Source of the DNA: JBBRZM01 sp963813635 | GTDB lineage: Bacteria > Actinomycetota > Acidimicrobiia > IMCC26256 > JBBRZM01 | Assembly (NCBI GenBank): GCA_963813635.1 | Contig: CAWEZO010000002.1 | Span: 434,001-498,000 of the forward strand | Length of the DNA stretch: 64,000 nt | Direction of reading: 5' to 3' | Shown here: positions 52,686-61,311 of the stretch, in pieces | How positions within the stretch are numbered: the stretch's first letter is position 1 | Layout: each line of letters opens with the position of its first letter | Notes under the pieces: model-generated | Databases searched by the model: none | Seen by the model: only the letters and a program-made list of their open reading frames with translations | Told to the model about the DNA's origin: nothing | Position numbers and translations under genes: made by a program

Positions 52686-53063
52686 ATGGCCGATGGGCTC
52701 AGCAATCAAGGTGAGCGAGACGACGACCAAGAGCCCGACGTTCGCTTCTCGTATGCCAACGAGAGAACCTTCCTCGCGTGGATCCGAACGTCGCTTGGAC
52801 TCGTCACGGCCGGCCTGGCCATCACACAACTGTTGCCTCCGTTCGACTTCCCGGGTGGGCGGCGGCTCATCGGCCTGCCGCTCATTGCGCTCGGAGTTGT
52901 CGTCGCACTGTTCAGTTTCCGGAACTGGCAAGAGAACGAACGGGCGATGCGCGCCGGTCGTGGGCTTCCGAAGTCGATGCTTCCGCGCGTCGCGGCCGTC
53001 GTGGTCTCGATCGTCGCCGTCATCGGGCTCGTCCTCGTGGTCTTCGGAGGTTCGAGCAAGTGA
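52686..53063 (+). CDS. DUF202 (YidH-like) membrane protein
   Basis: A 125-residue protein, start ATG 52686 (MADGLSNQGERDDDQEPDVR). The DUF202 mark is FSYANERTFLAWIRTSLGLV, followed by GGRRLIGLPLIALGVVVALF and a third helix (VAAVVVSIVAVIGLVLVVF). Three transmembrane segments, about the family size. Its stop overlaps the next gene's start (GTGA), and that gene is another DUF202 protein, so the two probably form a heteromeric membrane complex of unknown function. Confidence 0.9.
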   Translation: MADGLSNQGERDDDQEPDVRFSYANERTFLAWIRTSLGLVTAGLAITQLLPPFDFPGGRRLIGLPLIALGVVVALFSFRNWQENERAMRAGRGLPKSMLPRVAAVVVSIVAVIGLVLVVFGGSSK

Positions 53064-53392
53064 GCCACTTCGACGCCGACTCGCGAGATCCTGGCCTGGC
53101 CGCCGAACGCACGGACCTCGCATGGAATCGGAGCGGTCTCTCGTTGCTGGCGTGCGGCGCCGTCGTCATTCGCGGCATCGCCCGACCACCGTTGACCGCT
53201 GGGAGCGTTGCGGTCGGGTTAGCCATTCTTGCGCTCGGTGCCTTCACGTGGGCGCTCGGGTCCTGGCGAATGCATCGTTCTCGCACGAGAGGAGCGCGGA
53301 CAGCGACTCCAGCCGACCTGTTGCCGATCTCGCTCGGTGTCGCGGGAGTGGGCATTGCAGCCTTTGTGGTCGGCGCGTTCTTTCCGAGTTGA
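53060..53392 (+). CDS. DUF202 membrane protein, second copy
   Basis: A 110-residue protein starting at GTG 53060 inside the preceding stop. It carries the same motif, AAERTDLAWNRSGLSLLACG, then two further helices (SVAVGLAILALGAFTWALG, LPISLGVAGVGIAAFVVGAF). Paired DUF202 genes with this GTGA overlap are a common actinobacterial arrangement. It ends at 53392; the 570 bp after it hold only a TetR fragment, a short tandem repeat and the SBP promoter. Confidence 0.88.
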   Translation: MSHFDADSRDPGLAAERTDLAWNRSGLSLLACGAVVIRGIARPPLTAGSVAVGLAILALGAFTWALGSWRMHRSRTRGARTATPADLLPISLGVAGVGIAAFVVGAFFPS

Positions 53393-53506
53393 GACACCAC
53401 GGCGCCACGTGGCGCCCTCTGCTCACGCCCCCACCAACCATCCATCCCACGGATTGCGTGTACTTAGAGGTTGTGTCGGCCCTCGGCACCCACACGACAG
53501 CGGCGC

Positions 53507-53638
53507 GATCTGGGAGATGGTCGTGCCGGCGAAGCCGATCTCGGCGAACAGGTCGAACGCGGTATCGAGGAGGAGGTCGCGCGTGCTGACGCGCTTCGCG
53601 GCGTACGTGATCATCGTCCCGGGACCGTCGGCGTCCAT
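53507..53638 (-). pseudogene. Truncated TetR-family regulator
   Basis: Start ATG 53638: MDADGPGTMITYAAKRVSTR, then DLLLDTAFDLFAEIGFAGTT and ISQIA, the classic N-terminal helix-turn-helix of a TetR regulator. After about residue 45 the sequence turns into unrelated residues (PLSCGCRGPTQ) and stops; the recognition helix and ligand domain are missing. This looks like the end of a rearrangement or a decayed gene, on the border between the accessory patch and the SBP gene. The region upstream of it (53640-53840) has no other gene. Confidence 0.65.
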
Positions 53639-53843
53639 GGCGGGAGTCTCCGTGATCTGGGATATGACACCGTTCAGATTCGGCCGTGTACGTCCCCGCG
53701 TACTACTCGTACTGGCTCGGGTACCGGAGTACAGGCTCCGCGGCCCACGCCAAGCGTGGGAACCGACCTCGCACGTGATGTCGTTCGACTTCCGGGTCTC
53801 GAGACGCCCGCGGGACAATTCAGAGGTCGACGGTCCGCGGTGG

Positions 53844-53879
53844 GGGGCACGGCGGGGCACGGCGGGGCACGGCGGGGCC
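53844..53879. repeat. Short tandem repeat, unit GGCGGGGCAC
   Basis: About 3.5 head-to-tail copies of a 10-bp unit with slight edge variation, in the gap before the solute-binding protein gene, about 85 bp from its start. It is not coding. Such runs are prone to copy number change. Confidence 0.85.
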
Positions 53880-53961
53880 CGACCTACCCACGCGCCGCGA
53901 ACCCGCCTATATTGCTCCGCACTCGTTCTGGTACCGCAAGGCTCGACATCCGGGGGAAGCA

Positions 53962-55644
53962 TTGCGCGCACGTCAGCGAGTCGCCGTCACGTCGGTCGCA
54001 CTCGTCGCAGCGCTCGCGGTCGTTGTCGACGGCTGCGGCGGCACCGGCGGCAGCAGCAACACCACGAGCACGCAGAGCGAAAGCGCCACCGCAGCCAAGG
54101 GTGCGGTGAGCCTCAGGGCCGAGGGGAGCAAGCCCCAACACGGCGGCTCGATCGTGTACGGCGTCGAGGCCGAGACAGCGGGCGGTTACTGCCTGCCGCA
54201 AGCACAGCTCGCGATCAGCGGGATCATGGTCACCGACGCGATCTACGACACGTTGACGGTGCCCAACGCCGCCGGCACCGACTACGTGCCGTATCTGGCG
54301 AAGTCGGTGACACCCAACGCGACGTACGACTCGTGGACGATCACGCTGCGGCCGGGGATCAAGTTCCAGAACGGCGAGGCCCTCGACGCGGATGCACTGA
54401 AGCTCAATCTCGACAGCTTCCGCGGCAAGAACCCGAAGCTTCCACCGCGCTTGTTCGCGTTCGTGTTCCAGGACATCAAGGACGTCACGGTCACGGATCC
54501 GCTCACCGTTGTGGTCACGACCACGCGGCCGTGGCCGTCGTTCCCGTCGCAGCTGTATTCAACGGGCCGCATCGGCATCGCGGCGCCTGCGCAGCTCACC
54601 AATGGCGACACGTGCCCCACCAACATGATCGGCACGGGCCCGTTCAAGCTCGATCACTGGACGCCCAACCAGGAGCTCGTCGTCAGCCGCAATCCCAATT
54701 ACTGGCGCAACGGCCTTCCGTACCTCGACAAGATCACGTTCCGTGTCGTGGCCGAGAGCGCGCAACGCACGATCGGTCTGCAGTCGGGTCAGCTCGACAT
54801 CATCCACAGCTCGACCGGTGTCGACATCACGCAACTGCGAAAGCTGGCCGACGAGGGCAAGATCAACATGACCCTGGCCTTTCAGGCCGCCGAAGTCGGC
54901 TTCGGAATGCTCAACACGAAGAAAGCACCCTTCGACGACATCAACGGCCGCAAGGCGATTGCGTACGGGACCAACCGCGAAGAGATCAAGACGTTGCACA
55001 ACCTCAACGTGTTCCCCGTCGCCAACGGCCCGTTCGCGCCCGACCAGCTCGGCTACGTCAAAGATCCCGGCTATCCGAAGTACAGCCTCAAGAAGGCCAA
55101 GGAGTACAAGAAGAAGTACGAGGACGCGCACGGCGGGAAGTTCCCGACCCTCTCGATCCTGTCGTGGAACGAGCCCGACACGGTGAAGCTCGCCGAACAG
55201 ACGAGGGAGCAGATGCGCAAGGTTGGTATCAACGTCGAGATCGAGGAGGCCGATCAGGCGACGCTCATCGTCCGCGGTCTCGGCGGCGATTTTCAGAACC
55301 TGTTCTTCCGCAACTACCCCGGCGGTGACCCCGACGGCAACTACGTGTGGTGGCACAGCGGCTCGCCGGTCAACTTCGGCCGGTTCAGCGACCCGGTCAT
55401 CGACAAGTTGCTCGAGCAAGGCCGCGTCACGGCCGACCGTGCCAAGCGCGCGCAGATCTACCAGGCCATCAACCGGGAGTTCGCGAAGCAGGTGTGGGCG
55501 GCGTGGACGTTCCTCCAGGGATGGGCGATCGCCGCCCAGACGAATGTCCACGGGGTGTGCGGCCCCGCTCTGCCCGACGGCGGCGAACCGCGCTGCATCC
55601 TCGCCGGCATCCATGAAACCGTCGGCCTCTGGGTGAGCAAGTAG
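53962..55644 (+). CDS. ABC transporter solute-binding lipoprotein (family 5, peptide/nickel type)
   Basis: A 560-residue SBP_bac_5 protein. Signal sequence RQRVAVTSVALVAALAVVVD ends in a lipobox-like VVDGC with the acylated Cys, then a Gly/Ser/Thr linker. Family marks: HGGSIVYGVEAETAGGYCLP, DAIYDTLTVP, WTITLRPGIKFQNGEALDAD, NMIGTGPFKLDHWTPNQELV, SRNPNYWRNGLPYLDKITFR, GRKAIAYGTNREEI, and a C-terminal MPLYL-like WAAWTFLQGWAI. It captures peptides or other small ligands outside the membrane. TTG start 53962 is preceded by GGGGGAAG. No permease or ATPase gene follows, so it is an orphan here. Confidence 0.92.
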   Translation: MRARQRVAVTSVALVAALAVVVDGCGGTGGSSNTTSTQSESATAAKGAVSLRAEGSKPQHGGSIVYGVEAETAGGYCLPQAQLAISGIMVTDAIYDTLTVPNAAGTDYVPYLAKSVTPNATYDSWTITLRPGIKFQNGEALDADALKLNLDSFRGKNPKLPPRLFAFVFQDIKDVTVTDPLTVVVTTTRPWPSFPSQLYSTGRIGIAAPAQLTNGDTCPTNMIGTGPFKLDHWTPNQELVVSRNPNYWRNGLPYLDKITFRVVAESAQRTIGLQSGQLDIIHSSTGVDITQLRKLADEGKINMTLAFQAAEVGFGMLNTKKAPFDDINGRKAIAYGTNREEIKTLHNLNVFPVANGPFAPDQLGYVKDPGYPKYSLKKAKEYKKKYEDAHGGKFPTLSILSWNEPDTVKLAEQTREQMRKVGINVEIEEADQATLIVRGLGGDFQNLFFRNYPGGDPDGNYVWWHSGSPVNFGRFSDPVIDKLLEQGRVTADRAKRAQIYQAINREFAKQVWAAWTFLQGWAIAAQTNVHGVCGPALPDGGEPRCILAGIHETVGLWVSK

Positions 55645-55694
55645 CGGCCGCGGTCTACGCTGCGACGGCTCACCACCGCCGAGGAGACCGTCGC

Positions 55695-56753
55695 ATGCCG
55701 CTTGCCGCCGCCGAACGGGCGCTGCTCGACGAGCGCCGTCCACTGACGAGGGATGAGGTGCACGCGGTCGCCGCGCTCCCGCTCGAGGAGCTTCCCGATC
55801 TCGTCGCCCTCGCGCACAAGGTGCGGCTCGCGTACTGCGGCCCGGAGGTCGAGCTCGAGAGTCTCATCAACGCGAAGTCGGGCGCGTGTTCGGAAGACTG
55901 CGCGTTCTGCTCACAGTCGGCGCGCTTCGAGAGTGGTGTCGACGTGTACCCGTTCCTCGACCTCGACGAGGTGCTCGGCGCGGCGCGCGCGACGCGAGCC
56001 GCGGGCGCCACGCAGTTCTGCATCGTGGTCGCGGTGCGCGGTCCCGAGGAACGGCTGCTCCGAAAAGTCATCGACGCCGTCCACGTGGTGCACGACGAGA
56101 CCGGTCTCGAGGTCGCGTGCTCGCTCGGGCTCCTCGACGCCGAGCAAGCGGCCCGCCTCGCCGAGGCGGGCGTACGCCGCTACAACCACAATCTCGAGAC
56201 GTGTCGCGAGGTGTTCCCGAGCATCTGCACCACGCACTCCTGGGACGACCGCGTCGCGACCGCGCGCCTCGCGATCGACGCGGGCATGGAGCTCTGCTGC
56301 GGCGGCATCCTGGGCATGGGCGAGACGCTCGAGCAGCGCATCGATTTCGCGTTCGAGCTCCGCGACCTCGACCCGTGCGAGGTGCCGATCAACCTGCTCG
56401 ATCCGCGCCCCGGCACGCCGTTGGGTGAGCAACCGTTGCTGTCGCCCCGCGCCGCGCTCCAGGCGATCGCGCTGTTTCGGCTCGTCCTGCCGTCGACGAT
56501 CCTGCGCCTCGCCGGCGGCCGCGAGAAGGTGCTCGGCGAGCTCCAGGCGATCGGCCTGCTCGCCGGCGCGAACGCGCTGATCGTGGGCAACTATCTGACC
56601 ACCACCGGTCGCCTGCCCGAAGCCGATCACGACCTGCTCGAGGCCTTGGGCATGCCGGTCGCCGACGGGCCGGGCGAAGGGCGCTTCGTCGTCGACGCCG
56701 ACGGTGCGCACGCGCGTCCGGCGCGCGTCACCATCCCCGTCAACGCCGAATAG
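55695..56753 (+). CDS. bioB: Biotin synthase
   Basis: A 352-residue radical SAM enzyme that inserts sulfur into dethiobiotin. The SAM cluster motif is ACSEDCAFCSQSARF (CxxxCxxC); further marks are YCGPEVELESLINAKSG, ATQFCIVVAVRGPE, YNHNLETCREVFPSICTTHS (conserved Asn/Cys/Arg), CCGGILGMGETLEQR, and VPINLLDPRPGTPLG. All four non-cluster Cys/Arg ligands of the 2Fe-2S cluster region appear present. Start ATG 55695 with GAGGAG upstream. No bioA/D/F nearby. Confidence 0.97.
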   Translation: MPLAAAERALLDERRPLTRDEVHAVAALPLEELPDLVALAHKVRLAYCGPEVELESLINAKSGACSEDCAFCSQSARFESGVDVYPFLDLDEVLGAARATRAAGATQFCIVVAVRGPEERLLRKVIDAVHVVHDETGLEVACSLGLLDAEQAARLAEAGVRRYNHNLETCREVFPSICTTHSWDDRVATARLAIDAGMELCCGGILGMGETLEQRIDFAFELRDLDPCEVPINLLDPRPGTPLGEQPLLSPRAALQAIALFRLVLPSTILRLAGGREKVLGELQAIGLLAGANALIVGNYLTTTGRLPEADHDLLEALGMPVADGPGEGRFVVDADGAHARPARVTIPVNAE

Positions 56754-56784
56754 CGCGCGTCTCAGCGGCCGGCAACCGGTCGGG

Positions 56785-57846
56785 TCAGGTGGCCGGTCTC
56801 GTTGAAGCTTCCGAGCGCGGCGCCGCCGCGGGGCCCGACCCGACCCTGGTGATCGACGCGAGGTCGAGACGCATCCGCCAGCTGAGCTCGGGACCGAGAC
56901 CCAACGCCCATGCGACGGCGGCCTTGATCGGTGAGACATGGCTCACCGCGACAATCAGCGCCGCGGGCGATCGGCTCGCGAGCGTGTCGGTGCAGAAGCT
57001 CGCGACACGAGCCTGGACCGCGAGCAGGTTCTCGCCGCCGGGGGGCGTGAACGACGGATCGGCGAGCCATTCTGCGACCGCGTCGCGCGGGAGATCGGCG
57101 AACGGACGTTGGTCCCACTCGCCATAGTCGATCTCGATCAGGCGCTCGTCGACCTCCACGCTGCCGCCGACCGCGGCTGCGATGGCGGCAGCTGTCTCGC
57201 GGGCACGTGTCAGCGGACTCGTGACAACGGCGCCGACGTCGACCGCGCTGAACGCGCGGGCAAGCTGCGCGACCTGCGTGCGCCCGAGGTCGGTGAGCTC
57301 GGGATCGGCGCGTCCGAGCAGAAGACCGCCGGCGTTCGACGCGGTCTCGCCGTGGCGTACGAACGCGATCACGCTGACTCCTGCAACCGGCCGGTGCGCA
57401 GGAACGCGCGGTCGCGGGCCGGGACGGTAGAGGTCGAACTGACCGACCGCCCACCAGCACGCGACCAGGCCCACGAGCTCCTCGACGACAACGACCCACG
57501 TCACCGGCAGCAACGCGCCGTGCGGTAGCGACGCCCCCGACAACGGCCACCAGAACACGTCGGGGTCGGTCCACGCGGCCGACAGCACGAGCCCGCAGAA
57601 CGCGCCGATGGGTAGGCACAACCACCTGCGGCGCAGCAGCCGCGGCCGGCCCACCGTTGCCAGCATCACGACCACGAGCAGCAGCACCGTCGCGAGAAGC
57701 GTGTGTCCGTAGGCACGTCCGCCGAACGGGATGTCGACCGCGAGAGGCAGGAGCGCGCCGACCACCACCAGGCGGTAGTCCACGCCCGCGCTGCGAAACA
57801 CGTTGGCAACGAGCAGCACCGACAGCCCGACGTACCAGAGCAGCAT
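56785..57846 (-). CDS. Membrane domain fused to histidine phosphatase
   Basis: A 353-residue protein. Residues ~1-155 carry five hydrophobic helices (LLWYVGLSVLLVANVFRS, RLVVVGALLPLAVDIPFGG, TLLATVLLLVVVMLATVG, WLCLPIGAFCGLVLSAAW, WVVVVEELVGLVACWWAV), like a small metal-dependent-hydrolase-type membrane protein. The rest is a histidine phosphatase: FVRHGETASNAGGLLLG (catalytic His), LTDLGRTQVAQL, VTSPLTRARETAAAIA, EIDYGEWDQRPFADLP, VAVSHVSPIKAAV. An internal GTG at 57372 with AGGAG 5 bp before it would start a separate phosphatase, so one gene may give two products or two genes lost a stop. ATG 57846 follows the RNase H stop by 4 bp. Confidence 0.82.
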   Translation of the reverse strand: MLLWYVGLSVLLVANVFRSAGVDYRLVVVGALLPLAVDIPFGGRAYGHTLLATVLLLVVVMLATVGRPRLLRRRWLCLPIGAFCGLVLSAAWTDPDVFWWPLSGASLPHGALLPVTWVVVVEELVGLVACWWAVGQFDLYRPGPRPRVPAHRPVAGVSVIAFVRHGETASNAGGLLLGRADPELTDLGRTQVAQLARAFSAVDVGAVVTSPLTRARETAAAIAAAVGGSVEVDERLIEIDYGEWDQRPFADLPRDAVAEWLADPSFTPPGGENLLAVQARVASFCTDTLASRSPAALIVAVSHVSPIKAAVAWALGLGPELSWRMRLDLASITRVGSGPAAAPRSEASTRPAT

Positions 57847-57850
57847 CGGG

Positions 57851-58264
57851 TCAGTTGAGGTCGAGCGCAGCGTTGACGAGGGCATCGGCGTCGGTGTTGA
57901 GCTCCCTCCGCACGTGTGCGAGCTCGACCTCGTCGTACTCGGCGAGCAGCGCGCGCGCCTCGTCGAGCAACGGACGCAGGTGAGCGGTCTTCACCTTGTA
58001 CCGGCCTTCGAGCTGACGGATGAGCAGCTCGGAATCCGCGCGCACACGGACGCGCCGGGCCGGGAAATTGCGCGCGGCCTCGAGCCCGGCGACAAGCGCG
58101 CTGTACTCCGCGACATTGTTGGTGGCGACGCCGATTCTCTCGCTCACCGTCGCGAGGACGGTGGGCGGGTCGGTCGACGGGTCGAGCACGACGGCTCCGA
58201 TCGCCGCGGGCCCGGGATTGCCGCGCGACCCACCGTCGCAGTAGATGAGCAGCTCGTCTTTCAT
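57851..58264 (-). CDS. Ribonuclease H (type I)-like protein
   Basis: A 137-residue RNase HI fold. Catalytic acid positions seen: first Asp in LLIYCDGGSRGNPGPAAIG, Glu in ATNNVAEYSALVAGLEAA, Asp in RVRADSELLIRQLEGRY, and last Asp in RELNTDADALVNAALD. It cleaves RNA in RNA/DNA hybrids. This is the actinobacterial type that often stands beside a zinc-ribbon coiled-coil gene, as here: its ATG (58264) overlaps that gene's stop (ATGA), so they are coupled. Confidence 0.92.
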   Translation of the reverse strand: MKDELLIYCDGGSRGNPGPAAIGAVVLDPSTDPPTVLATVSERIGVATNNVAEYSALVAGLEAARNFPARRVRVRADSELLIRQLEGRYKVKTAHLRPLLDEARALLAEYDEVELAHVRRELNTDADALVNAALDLN

Positions 58265-58971
58265 GCCACGAGGATGCAGCCGCAGTTGTCGCAGTGCGCG
58301 ATGGCGCCGTCGGCCATCCTGCGCATCTGGTCGACCTCGGTCGCCGGGATCGAGAGGTGACAACCCTGACACGTGTTGCCGACGAGGCGGGCGACACCGA
58401 CGCCGCGGGCGTGGGCGCGACACCGCTCGTATTCCGCGAGCAGCTCGGCGCTGAGCCCCTTGGCGACCTCTCCCCGCGCGGCCTGTTCGAGCGCGAGCTG
58501 ATCACCGATCTCGGCCTCCTCGGCCGCGAGTGCGGCGCGGAGCTCGGTTTGGCGCGCGTCGAGCGTTGCGATCGTCTGCTCGAGCTGTGCCACCTCGCTG
58601 TCGAGTGCTTCGCGCCTCTCCATCACCGCGAGCTCCCGATCCTCGAGGTTCGAGCGGTGCTTGCGCAGCTGCACGACGTCGGATTGCATCGCCTGGAGCT
58701 CGCGTGGCGACGAGATCTCTCCCGAGTACAACCGCCGCTCGACCTCCACGGCCTTCGACTCGGTGCTCTGCGCGTCGTCATCGAGGCGCTGTTCCTCGCG
58801 ACGCACGTCGTCGCGCGCGCCGGCCGAGCCGGCGAGGAGCTCTCGTTGCACCGCGAGGTCGGTACCGACCTGCTCGAGCGCGGCCCGTTGCGCCAGTGTC
58901 TCCCACCGGTGTCGCAGACGATCAATGGCGGTGTCGTGGTCTTGCAGCGCGAGCAGCGGCTCGAGGCTCAA
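58261..58971 (-). CDS. Coiled-coil C4 zinc-ribbon protein
   Basis: A 236-residue protein: an N-terminal long coiled coil (SLEPLLALQDHDTAIDRLRH through REALDSEVAQLEQTIATLDA) and a C-terminal zinc ribbon (GNTCQGCHLSIPATEVDQMR and IAHCDNCGCILVA, four Cys). This matches the C4-type zinc ribbon family (DUF164/CT398-like), conserved but of uncertain role, perhaps with RNA or the flagellar/secretion apparatus elsewhere. TTG 58971 is chosen as start because the frame upstream runs into the palindromic repeat. It heads the RNase H operon. Confidence 0.87.
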   Translation of the reverse strand: MSLEPLLALQDHDTAIDRLRHRWETLAQRAALEQVGTDLAVQRELLAGSAGARDDVRREEQRLDDDAQSTESKAVEVERRLYSGEISSPRELQAMQSDVVQLRKHRSNLEDRELAVMERREALDSEVAQLEQTIATLDARQTELRAALAAEEAEIGDQLALEQAARGEVAKGLSAELLAEYERCRAHARGVGVARLVGNTCQGCHLSIPATEVDQMRRMADGAIAHCDNCGCILVA

Positions 58972-58999
58972 GGGCGCTGCCCCTACGAGGAGCCGGCAG

Positions 59000-59045
59000 C
59001 GTTTGTGCAATCAGGGGCCCTATAGGGGCCACGATCGCACAAACG
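59000..59045. repeat. 46-bp palindromic repeat, copy 5
   Basis: CGTTTGTGCAATCAGG at the left, ATCGCACAAACG at the right, core GGGCCCTATAGGGGCC. Unlike the other copies it lies between two genes on the same strand, 56 bp after the PBP stop and 28 bp before the zinc-ribbon start, so it could end the PBP transcript. Confidence 0.9.
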
Positions 59046-59101
59046 GTCGGTGCGTCGAACTGTCACGGGAACGAGCCTAACGGCGGCCGGCCCGTCGCTG
59101 C

Positions 59102-61216
59102 TCACGGCGGGGGCGCTGGGGTGGTCGGCTTCGTGACGGGCGGCACGGGCTTCGCTGTCGTGGGCGGCACGGGCTTCGCTGCGGTCGTGGGCGGTGGATT
59201 CGGGGGAGTGGTGCCGGGTGGCGGGACGAAGGTCGGCGGCCGCGGGGTCGGTGCCTGGCTGTACGGCTTGCGTCCGGTCGGGTCGATGAAGTGGCCCGGC
59301 CGGCTGCAGACCGGTCCGGCGGCCGGAAACGCGATTTCCGGTTGGTCGGCCAGCGCCGACTGCATGAAGGTCCGCCAGGTATGTCCCGGAACTTGAGCCC
59401 CGAATCCGGCGCCCGGGGTCCTGTTGTCGTCGGGATTGCCGTACGCGACCGAGGCGGCAAGCTGCGGCGTGTAGCCGACGAACCAGGCTCGCACCTTGTT
59501 GTCGGTCGTTCCCGTCTTGCCCGCGGCGACATGGCTGAACGACAGGCCTGAACCCGTCCCGTGCGTGATCACCCCGCGGAGCACATCCGTCTCGCAACTC
59601 GCGATGTCGGGATCGATCACCTGCTCCGCCGGCGACTCGTTCTGCTCGAACACGACGTTGCCTTCGGAGTCGAGCACCTTCGTGACGAAGATCGGTGCGT
59701 GGCGCACGCCGTTATTGGCCAGGATGCCCCCGACCCCCGCCATCTCCAGTGGCGTCGCCTCAATCGCGCCGAGCGTGATCGTGGGAACGGCAACAAACTG
59801 GTCGGGGTTGTTGGCCCGGGGAATATGAATCCCCATGCGGTTCGCCATCGCGACGATCTTCTCGGGGCCGAGCGCCGTCGCGATGCGCAGGAACGCACAG
59901 TTGACCGATTCCTCGGTTGCCGAGCGCACCGGCATGATCCCTCCGCCCGGTTCGGCGTTACTGAGGGACTCCGGATGGTGCGGCAACTTGCACGGCGATG
60001 TGCCGTCAACGGTGTCGTTGGGTGAGAAGCCCGCCTCCAACGCCGCGGCCAGCGTGATCGTCTTGTAGGTCGAGCCCGGCTGCATCCCGGGGATGTGCGT
60101 CGCGAGGTTGTACTGCGTCACTGCGAACGGGAAGCTGTTGGCCATCGCCTTGACCTGTCCCGTCTTCGGATCGAGCCCGACGACCGAGAGCTCGAAGCCC
60201 TTTTTTTTCTGCGCGGTGTCGACGGCACGCTGTGCGTCGGCCTGCAATCCGAGGTCCAGCGTGCTGTAGATCTTCAACCCACCGCGCAGCAGCTGGTTCT
60301 GACGCTCCTGCGCCGTCGTGCCGAGACGCTTGTCGGACTTGAGCCGCTCATACACCTCCGCGGCCCATGCGTTGTCGGGCTTGTACTCGGCCGGCGGCTT
60401 GAACGTCACACCGAGCGGCGCAAGATTCGCGAACTTCTCCAGCGCCGGGCTGATGTAACCCTGCTCGCGCATGCGCTTGAGCACGACGGCGCGGCGCGCC
60501 AGCGCGTGCTCCGGGAACTGCCACGGGTTGTCACCCTCGGGATTCGAGATCACTCCGGCGAGCAGCGCGGCCTGCGGCAGGTTGAGCTCGTCGAGGTTTT
60601 GGCCGCGCGGAAAAACCGCGCCGGGATCGACCTTGAGGAAGAAGCGCCGGGTCGCGGCCTTGATGCCGTACGAGCCCTGGCCGAAGTAGATCGTGTTGAG
60701 GTACTCCTCGAGGATCTGCTTCTTCGACAGCTCGTTGTCGAGCCGGGCCGAGAGCACGATCTCCTTGAGCTTGCGGTTGAGGTTGCGCTTCGGGGTGAGG
60801 ATCCGGTTCTTGACCAGCTGCTGGGTGATCGTGGAGCCGCCCTGCTCGATCTTCCCCGACGTGAAGTTGTCCATCGCGGCGCGGAAGAGCGCGGAGCCGT
60901 CGAGGCCGGGATTGCTGAAGAACGTGCGGTCCTCGGTTGCGACCACGGCGTCGATCATGACCTTCGGTACCTCGCTGAGCTTCACGTTCTCGCGGTCCTG
61001 ACTCGCGAGCGTGCCGATCTGCGTCCCGTCGGCCGCGTAGATCTTCGTGGGCTCCGAGAGCTTGCTCAGCTTGCCTTTGAGGTTCCCGGTGTAGTGGTTC
61101 GCTCTGACAACGATCGCCGCGCCCGGAACCATCGCGGCCAGACAGATGCCCACGCCGAAACCGCCGAGCACGACCGTCACGATGAAGTTGCGGAGGAGGC
61201 GAGAAGACTTGGCCAT
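59102..61216 (-). CDS. Class A penicillin-binding protein (transglycosylase/transpeptidase)
   Basis: A 704-residue bifunctional cell-wall synthase. One membrane anchor (NFIVTVVLGGFGVGICLAA), then glycosyltransferase motifs ATEDRTFFSNPGLDG, EQGGSTITQQLVKN, RKLKEIVLSARLDNELSKKQ and YLNTIYFGQGSYG, then the transpeptidase with the nucleophile Ser in PGSTYKTITLAAAL (SxxK), ESVNCAFLRIA (SxN) and AAGKTGTTDNK (KTG). The last ~60 residues are a Pro/Lys/Thr-rich tail. It polymerises and cross-links peptidoglycan outside the membrane. Start ATG 61216. Divergent from the AddB-like gene. Confidence 0.96.
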   Translation of the reverse strand: MAKSSRLLRNFIVTVVLGGFGVGICLAAMVPGAAIVVRANHYTGNLKGKLSKLSEPTKIYAADGTQIGTLASQDRENVKLSEVPKVMIDAVVATEDRTFFSNPGLDGSALFRAAMDNFTSGKIEQGGSTITQQLVKNRILTPKRNLNRKLKEIVLSARLDNELSKKQILEEYLNTIYFGQGSYGIKAATRRFFLKVDPGAVFPRGQNLDELNLPQAALLAGVISNPEGDNPWQFPEHALARRAVVLKRMREQGYISPALEKFANLAPLGVTFKPPAEYKPDNAWAAEVYERLKSDKRLGTTAQERQNQLLRGGLKIYSTLDLGLQADAQRAVDTAQKKKGFELSVVGLDPKTGQVKAMANSFPFAVTQYNLATHIPGMQPGSTYKTITLAAALEAGFSPNDTVDGTSPCKLPHHPESLSNAEPGGGIMPVRSATEESVNCAFLRIATALGPEKIVAMANRMGIHIPRANNPDQFVAVPTITLGAIEATPLEMAGVGGILANNGVRHAPIFVTKVLDSEGNVVFEQNESPAEQVIDPDIASCETDVLRGVITHGTGSGLSFSHVAAGKTGTTDNKVRAWFVGYTPQLAASVAYGNPDDNRTPGAGFGAQVPGHTWRTFMQSALADQPEIAFPAAGPVCSRPGHFIDPTGRKPYSQAPTPRPPTFVPPPGTTPPNPPPTTAAKPVPPTTAKPVPPVTKPTTPAPPP

Positions 61217-61311
61217 TGATCACTTCAGAATGGCACACGAAATCGCCGGTTTCGGGGCGCGGGCGCTGCGACGCAGGTCACGCTGTCATACCCCGTCGGT
61301 ACGCTGCGGAG

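Noticed and set aside
53423..53971. 182-codon minus-strand frame as a complete gene
   Set aside because: Only the part from 53638 to about 53507 is TetR-like; the N-terminal extension and C-terminal end have no protein character.
59102..59300. Pro/Lys/Thr repeats at the PBP C-terminus as a possible DNA repeat element
   Set aside because: They are in frame with the PBP and such low-complexity tails are usual for actinobacterial class A PBPs.
61240..61263. Inverted repeat CGAAA-N7-TTTCG upstream of the AddB-like gene as a LexA box
   Set aside because: Half-sites and spacing do not match the CGAAC-N4-GTTCG consensus.
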